Shown here piece after piece: positions 23,501 to 32,500 of a DNA stretch of 64,000 bases (the first letter of the stretch is position 1; each line of letters starts with the position of its first letter). The stretch lies in contig NC_068926.1 of assembly GCF_023091745.1 (NCBI RefSeq), positions 63,982,001-64,046,000 on the forward strand. The letters are read 5' to 3'. The position numbers and the translations under genes are program-made. The DNA comes from Budorcas taxicolor (lineage: Eukaryota; Chordata; Mammalia; Artiodactyla; Bovidae). The notes below the pieces were generated by a model, which was given only the letters and a program-made list of their open reading frames with translations, made no database searches and was not told the origin of the DNA.

Positions 23501-26500
23501 GGTCAGTCTCTCTTTCTCCAGGCCTCAGTTTCTGCCTCTATAAAATGGGACTAATTCTACCTTCCCCAGAGGGATGTGCTTTGCTCTTTTGCTCATCATG
23601 GTGTGCCAGGCCCTGTGTGAGCTCAGGTTTCAGCAAAGAATAAAGACAGCCCCACCCCTCCCCGCAGGGACATCTAGAGCACTCAGCAGATGACCACCTC
23701 TGGGAGCTAATGCAGCCCATGGCTTGTTTTTGTATGGCCTTTGTGTTAAGAATACTTTTACATTTTTCAAAGGTTATAAACCACAGACAAGACGGATCAC
23801 GTGGCTGGCAAAAGCCTAAAATATTTGCTGTCTGACCCTTTACAGAAGTTCAGTTCCTTTACTCCTTTAGAAGTACTTTGGGTTGGAGGCAGTGGGGGAG
23901 AGAGAAATTTGGAGTTTGGGACTAACATATACACACTACTATATGTAAAATAGATAAACAGCAAGGATCTAGTGTATAACACAGGGAACTATACTCAGTC
24001 CTAAAGAAGGGCGATGCTCAAGAATGTTCAAACTACCGCATGATTGTATGCATTTTACATGCCTGCAAGGTAATGCTCAAAATCCTTCAAGCTGGGCCTC
24101 AACAGTACACAAACCAAGAACTTCCAGATGTACAAGCTGGATTTAGAAAAGGCAAAGGAACCAAAGATCAAATTACCAGCATCTGTTGCATCATAAAAAA
24201 AGCAAGGGAATTCCAGAAAAATATTTGCTGCTTCATTGACTACATTAAAGCCTTTGACTGTGTGGATCACAACAAACTGGAAAATTCTTAAAGAGTTGGG
24301 AATATCAGACCACCTTACCTGTCTCCTGAGAAACCTGTATTCAGGTCAAGAAGCAACCGTTAGAACTGGACATGGAACAATGGACTCGTTCAAAATTGGG
24401 AAAGGAGTACATCAGGGCTGTATATTGTAATCCTACTTATTTAACTTATATGAAGAGTACATCATGTGAAATGCTGGGCTGGATGAAGCACATGCTGGAA
24501 TTAAGATTGCCAGGAGAAATATCAATAACCTCAGATGTGCAGATGACACCACCCTTATGGCAGAAAGCAAAGAGGAAGTAAAGAGCCTCTTGATGAAGGT
24601 GAAAGAGGAGGGTGAAAAAGCTGACTTAAAACTCAACATTCAGAAAACTGAGATCATGGCATCTGGTCCCATCACTTCATGGCAAATAGATGGAGAAACA
24701 ATGAAAACAGTGAGAGATTTTATTTTCTTGGGCTCCAAAATCACTGCAGATGGTAACTGTAGCCATGAAATTAAAAGACACTTGGTCCTGGGAAGAAAAG
24801 CTATGACGAACCTAGACAGTATATTAAAAAGTAGAGACATCACTTTGCCAACAAAAGTCTGTATAGTCAAAGCTATGGTTTTTCCAGTAGTCATGTACAG
24901 ATGTGAGAGTTGGACCATAAGGAAGGCTGATCACCAAAGAATTGATGCTTTTGAAGTGTGGTGCTAGAGAAGACTTTTGAGAGTCCCTTGGATTGCAAGG
25001 AGATCCAACCAGTCCATCCTAAAGGAAATCAGTCCTGAATATTCATTGGAAGGACTGATGCTGAAGTTGAAGCTCCAATACTTTGGCCACCTGATTTGAA
25101 GAACTGATTCATTAGAAAAGACCCTGATGCTGGGAAAGATTGAAGGCAGGAGGAGAAGGGGATGACAGAGGATGACATGGTTGGGTGACATCACCGACTC
25201 AGTGGACATGAGCTTCAACAAACTCTGGGAGATAGTGAAGGAGAGGGAAGCCTGGCGTGCTGCAGTCCATGGGGTCGCAAAGAGTCAGACATGACTGAGC
25301 AACTAAACAATTATAAGAGAAAAGAATCTGGAAAAGATTTTCAGATTATATATAAAAAGTTTATATATAAATATAAATATATATATGTATACATATATAT
25401 GCTCCTCTGTCCATGGAATTTTCCAAGCAATAGTACTGGAGTGGATTGCCATTTCCTTCTCCAGGCGATCTTCCCGACCCAGGGATTGAACCGCGGTCTC
25501 CCACATTGTAGACAGATGCTTAACCGTCTGAGCCACCAGGGAAGTCCCTTTATCTATATCTATATATATAGATATATATATAAACTAAATCACTTTGCTG
25601 TATACCTGAAACGAACCTGAAACTAACCCAACATTGTAAATTAACTATAGTTCAACTTTTTTTTTTTTATGTGAACCATTTTTCAGTCTTTATTGAATTT
25701 GTTCCAATATTGCTTCCATTTCATGCTTTGACTTTTTGGTGTTTGGCGGCCAAACAGCAAAACATAAAATGGAAGTAATATTGTGGGATCTTACCACATG
25801 GGATCTTAGCTGCCTGACCAGGGATCAAACTCACACCCGATGCATTGGAAGGCAAAGTCTTAACCACTGGATTATCAGGAAAGTCCCAGAAGTTACTATC
25901 AGTCTTAAGCCAGAAAAAAACCTTAGAAGAATGTGATTTAATATTAATGTTATTCAAGGTGATGCTGAGTTTACTTCTCCATGGCAGATACTTCAATTTT
26001 TTTAAATGGTTACCACAAAAAATTTTTTTAAGTACTTTGACTTCTTTAAAGAAAGTATCACAGGTAATTCCCTGGTGGTCCAGTGGCTACAAGACTCTGA
26101 GCTTCCAATGCAGGGGCCCTGGGTTCGATCCCTGGTCAGGGAACAAGATCCCATATGCAAGCTGCAACTAAAGATCCTGTGTGCCACAGTGAAGAAGATC
26201 CTGTGTGCTGCAACTGAGGCCCAGCATAGCCAAATAAATAAACAAATAAATAAATATTTGTTTAAAAAGTACTGAGGACAAGGCCCAGCACACAGTTGAT
26301 ACTCAACAAACGGCAGCCTGTTTGCAGTCATAGCAAGTGGATTAAATGTTTAGGAACACAGAAAGTGTGTCATAAGAAGAAAAAAAATCAACAAAAACAA
26401 TCACTGCAGTACATTAAAAGGACCCATAGTTAAAAACTTATCCCCTAGGAGTATTTCTTTCACCAAATTGTTCTTGGCCGAAACGTCAGTAGCAGGAGTC

Positions 26501-29500
26501 AGCACAGTTTTTCTGTAATGCGCCAGTAAATATTTTAGACCCTGTGAGCCAGATGGTCTCTGTTGAAACATTTCAACTTTGTCACTGCTGTGCAAGACCA
26601 GCCATACATAATATGTAAATGAATGGCTGTAGCTGTGTGCCAATAAAACTTTATTTACAAAAACAAGTTGTGGGCCAATTTGGTCTGGTGGCCAATAGTT
26701 TCTCGATCCCTGATCTAGAACCCTGAGGGGACAGCTATGTGACCTTGGGCAGATGGCTTTGCCTCTGAACTTCTTTCCTGACCTACAGTGAAAAGATAAT
26801 AGAACTGCCTTCATGGGGTGTTAGAGGACTCAATGCAGAAAGTACGTTGCACACAGTAGGCATTCAGTGGATGGGAACTGTGAAGTAAGGAAGCCCCTTT
26901 GTTTGCTGCATCATGGCACATCTCCTGCATGCCTGTCACTATGCGAGGTGTTGGCAGCACTGAGTTATATAAAATGTGGTCCCAGCTCTCAGGGAACTAA
27001 CGGTCTGGTCAGAGATGGAAGGACAAAGTAGACAGACCAAAGCACAAAGGATGAGCCCAGGTGGTAGCCAGAGCTCAAAGGAGAGCTGAAGGCCCCAGGG
27101 CAGGATCATTGAACATCAGCTTTGCTTGATCGGCAGTGTCTACCTAAAGTCAGGCTGGGGCAGTGAGACTCTGTGATAGATTAGCAATGCCTGTCACAGG
27201 CCCAGCACAGGAAAAGGGGGTACATCTGCTATTCCTGGGCTGATCCTTACCACTATCATCCAGAGACATGGTTTGCCAAGCACCTGTTATGTGCTGAGCC
27301 CCAAGGGTAGGAGACGGCTTCATTCTCTGGAGGCGCCCAGGGGTGGGGCTGTCCCTGTCCACAGCCACCGTTCCCCCAGCCCAGGCATCGCTGCGCTTCC
27401 CTTTTCCAGGTGCCTTGGCCAGGGCGGCTGACTTGCACATGGCAGCCACCCCAGGCCACCTGCTCCAAGGCCCACCTGCCATGGCCCCCCAAGGCATGCT
27501 GTGTCCGAGTCCCCTGACCAACCACGGAGCCAGTGTAAGTGCCACCACGTGGGTCGGGGAGCAAGGGAGGTGTCCTACAGGGCTGGGGTCGCCCTCGACC
27601 CTCCATCTCCTTCTCTCCCGGCCCCAGCAAATGAACCAGTTCGCTGTGGGGGGCCAGCCCTCGTCCAGCCTGCAGAACCCACCACAGCTGTACTCTGCCG
27701 CCTCGCAACCTCAGTTCCCGCTCCCCCCAGGTGTCCAGCAGGTACTGGGGGCTGGTGGAGGGGCCTGGCCTCAGAAGCAGACACTCCTGACTTGGGCTGG
27801 CTAGGGACTGCTCTGAGCCTCAGTTTCCCCACCTGGAACATGGGAAGAACATTCTTCACCATGTCATGGGGTTGTTCATTTGATTTCTACCCAAAACCCT
27901 GTGCTGGGTGGAGACAAGATGGTCTGGTCTGCCAGGGCTATAAACCCTGCGTCTTCAAGATGGGGGAGTGGCGGGGTGATCGTGAGTGACTGATGCTCTC
28001 TCTCACCATCTCTCTCCCTGCCACCCTTCTTCACTCCCCACCCCTGATGGGAAGTGCGCTCCTGTGGGCCTGTATGGCTCCCCATTTGGGGCACGGCCTC
28101 CCTACCCCCAGCCCCGCATGGCTGTGCATTCATCCCAGGAACTGCACCCCAAACACTATCCCAAGCCCATCTATTCCTACAGGTGAGGTTCTGGGGGGCT
28201 GGGACGGTGGGGGACTCAGGGAAGAGAAGGGTGAGGGCTGTCTCGAGGGCACCTCAGAGAGCTGGGTGTGGTGGCCTAGGCTTCCCAGGGGAAGGTTTTG
28301 GGAAGTGGGACCCCTTCTCAGGATGGATCATCACGTGGTCAGTCAGTTCCCAGGGCTGAGAATCCACTCCAGACCCTGAGCCCAGTGCTCCACTCTGTCA
28401 TTCACAAGCTGGCTGTGTGACCTTGGGGAAGAGGCTTGGCCTCTCTGAGCTTCAGTTCCCTCTGATGCAGAAAGGCATCAAATAATAGTATTAGGTACTT
28501 CACAAGATTTGGGGAAGGCAGTTAAACAGCTCAGTTAATGTCTAAAGGCCCATTAATGATGAGAAAGGGGTAAAAGGAGGAAAAGACAAGGTTTCTAAAA
28601 TCGTTACCAATAGCTGAGCTCAAGGTCAAGGGCAGAGGGTGGCAAAGACATAGAGCCGTGAAAAGGTATTTAGAGCTAACATTGTGAGCGTCTAGGGGCT
28701 GGTACCAGCGGGGTTACGCAGGGCCAACTTCCTGGCAGAGGGGACCTTGGGCTGTCAGCTTGAGATGGCTTCACATCTGGCCTGCCCCACATTTTGCCTC
28801 CAGCTGTCTGATCGCCATGGCCCTGAAGAATAGCAAGACAGGAAGCCTGCCCGTGAGCGAGATCTATAGCTTCATGAAGGAGCACTTCCCCTACTTCAAG
28901 GTGAGGGGCCTCAGAGGGGGGTGGCTAGAGTGGCTCTGGTCTCTCCCTGGCACTGCTAGAACCTGGGCCAAACTAAGCCACCCTTTTAGTCCCCTAGTCA
29001 TGTCCAAAGACACCTGCAATGTGCACTCACACAGACATGGGCCAAGAAATCCAGAAAGAGAAGGGGGCATTTGAGCTGGGCCCTTGACGGATGAATAGGA
29101 GTTCACCAGGCATCTCAGGGGGCAAAGGCTAGAGGATCAATCTAGCTATTCAGCACAGACTCGGTAAAACATAATGATGCAAACACAGAGAAACTGTGGG
29201 TAAAATGAAGAGGGTGTGAGGTGCATTGCAATGTCTGGTTACCTTACAGTAAAGTATGAGCACTTAAAATGATAGGCATTTAATACACTTGACAAATTAT
29301 CCACATATTAGCATCATCTCACTTGCTTGTCTCCTGAGTAGGAGAAAAAGAACAGATCTGGAAGCCTTGGGCCTTGTCCTTGTGTCTTAACCATTGCCCA
29401 GAGCTGAAGTACAGGTGCCCCTTTAATCAGAGCATGGACCCTCCTGTTTGCCACAGTTCTCACTGCTCCCTCTCGTCTTCCCAACTCAAGGTTAAGCACT

Positions 29501-32500
29501 GGACGCTGTCCCTCCTATTCCCCTAGGCCCGAGTCTGAGATTGCCCCTAGGGAGACAGGATTAGAGAGGGGTCCCTGAAGAGAGGTCTCCCATGGGCCCG
29601 TTTCTCCCCTCAGACAGCTCCTGACGGCTGGAAGAACTCTGTGAGGCACAACCTGTCCCTGAACAAGTGCTTTGAGAAGGTGGAGAACAAGATGAGCGGC
29701 TCCTCGCGCAAGGGATGCCTGTGGGCCCTGAACCTGGCCCGCATCGACAAGATGGAGGAGGAGATGCAGAAGTGGAAAAGGAAGGACCTGGCTGCCATCC
29801 ACCGGAGCATGGCCAACCCCGGTGAGGCCCCGGCGCCCCACCACACACCCGCGCGCACGCACACACACTCATACACGAGCTTGCACCCTGCCCATCCTGC
29901 AATGAGTATAGAATCTAACAACCCCAGTGTCTCCCACGGACATGCCACGCAAAACCACCATGGGAAAGCAAGGCTTCCTTACCTTTCTTACCATACTGGA
30001 ACAGACTCTCAAAAGTAATAAAACAGTAACACCCAGTGTGGGCTGCGATGTGGAAAAATCAGCACTGTCATGTACAACTGGTGGGAATGTAAAGTGTGAA
30101 ACTTTCCCAGGGCAAAGTAATATCAAGAAACTTTGCAAATTTGGTCCCCAGTTTGGTTCCTTTATTCTACTTTTGGCAGTTTGTGCTGGAGAAATAAAAG
30201 ATTTTAGTAAAAAGTTTATGAACAAAGTTATCCATCATGAAGTGATTTCTGATGGTAAAAAACTGAAAGCAATCTAGCCATCCTACAGTAGGAGATTAAA
30301 TAGGATATAGTATTATACCATGCAAGTATTAGTATTCCAAAAATATTTCTGTCTCAAAAAGAAATGTTCCCAATATGATAAATGAAGAAGCAGGTTATGA
30401 ATCAATATACATAATGTGCTGCTGCTGCTGCTCAGTCGCTTCAGTCGTGTCCGACTCTGTGCGACCCCAGAGACAGCAGCCCATGAGGCTCCCCCGTCCC
30501 TGGGATTCTCCAGGCAAGAACACTGGAATGGGTTGCCATTTCCTTCTCCAATGCATGAAAGTGAAAAGTAAAAGTGAAGTCGTGTCCGATTCTTAGCAAC
30601 CCCATGGACTGCGGCCCACCAGCCTCCTCTGTCCATGGGATTTTCCAGGCAAGAGCACTGGAGTGGGGTGCCATTGCCTTCTCCGATACATAGTCACATT
30701 CTAACATGCATATATAGCCACACCCATTTGTGTGTCAGTTAATGTATATCTATATAGATACATAGGTATACACTGAGACTAGAAGAAATATATAAAAATC
30801 TTTACTGTGGAGAGACCACTGATAATTTTTATATTCTTCACATGTTTCTCTATTTCCCAAACTGTCTACCCTGTTCATGAGTTACTTTAGATTAAAAAAA
30901 AAATCACACCTTTTTTTTTTTTTTAATTAAGAGATGTGAAGCTGGGGATATACGAGTGACGTGTGAATAGAGAGAGTGACCTGGGAGGCTAATGCCACCC
31001 AGCCTTTGGAATATTCGGGTTGGCCCTGTGGAGAGCATCACACTTGAAGTTTGGGTGTGAAGGGGGATGGGAGTCTAGCTCAGAGATGAACAATTCAATA
31101 AGTTGATCAGGACATAGCAGGACCCAGTAGGCTCTTGGCTGCGAGCTCTGGGGTCTGGTTTGATATCCAGGGCTCGTCCTGACACCTATTTCGTGTGACA
31201 TCTTGGGCAGGCCATTTCACCTTCTAGATTCTAAGTGTCCTCATTTCTAAAATGTGTGCAACCCTAGTGGTCTGGTCTCAGAACTGCTGCAGTCAATGAG
31301 ACACAAGCCAACAACTAAAAATAATTTTGAGTAACTTCCATCTTATTTCTGTTGAAGAGCATCGAGGGAGGAGGATCCAATTTTCAGTCCACAGCAATGC
31401 TTCATGTCTCTGGCTAGGGCCCCCTGTATGTTTATAACTTTTGTCCCGGTCTCGTGGGATTTGTAATCTCTGCCTTATTTCCCTCTTGTAGGCCTGTTAT
31501 GAGGTTTTAGTGAAGTCCTAGAGTTACAGGATTATTCTATAAAGCACTGTCCCCATGAGGGGAGCCAGTGTTATCTGAGACCCGTCTCATTGTTCCAAGT
31601 CCCTATGTCGTTTGTGATTTCATTCCATTTCCATGACCCTGTGTAGAGTGCATGAGGCCATCTCGAAAAGACTGACATCCTGAGAGTCCAAGAGGCTTGC
31701 TAAAATCACACAGCTGATAACACTTTTGAATCCAGGCCTGGGCTGGGGACCTAGGAGCTGTAGGGTGGCTTCTGATGAATGACCTCTCCCACTTGCCTGC
31801 AGAGGAGCTGGACAAGCTGATCTCGGACCGGCCGGAAAGCTGCCGACGCCCTGGCAAGCCAGGGGAGCCTGAGGCCCCGGTGCTGACCCATGCCACCACG
31901 GCGGCCGTGGCCCACAGCTGCCTGGCCATCTCCCAGCTCCCACCCCAGCCGCTGATGACCCTGTCCCTGCCGTCGGTCCCCCTGCACCACCAGGCACAGC
32001 CCCAGGCACATCTGGTGCCGGACTCTCCTGCCCCAGCCCAGACCCCACCTCTGCACGCCCTGCCAGACCTGAGCCCCAGCCCCCTCCCCCACCCCACCAT
32101 GGGAAGGGCGCCTGTGGATTTCATCAACATCAGCACCGACATGAACACCGAGGTGGATGCCCTGGACCCCAGCATCATGGACTTTGCTCTGCAGGGTGAG
32201 GTCGGAGGAAGGGGGTGAGGGGAACAGAAGGGAAGGGAGGGACTGGGGAGGGGGCAGCCAGAAAGACTGGGGGAAAGGAGAGCCGTCGGCATTTACCCCA
32301 CAGCTCATTCCTTCAACAAACACCTCCCAAGCGCCTAATCCTAGTGAATCACAGCAGGCATTTAGTTAGTGCCTACAGTATACCAGGCCTTGTACCAAGC
32401 ACTTCAGAGGCATCATCTCATCTCAGCCTGCGACAGTCTTGGAGGCCACTGCTATTTCACACTCCCATTCCACCACTAAGAAAACTTAGACCAAGAGAAA

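Noticed and set aside
24040..24967. Reverse-transcriptase-like reading frames as a gene
   Set aside because: They are fragments of a 5'-truncated BovB LINE with stops, frame changes and an altered catalytic box.
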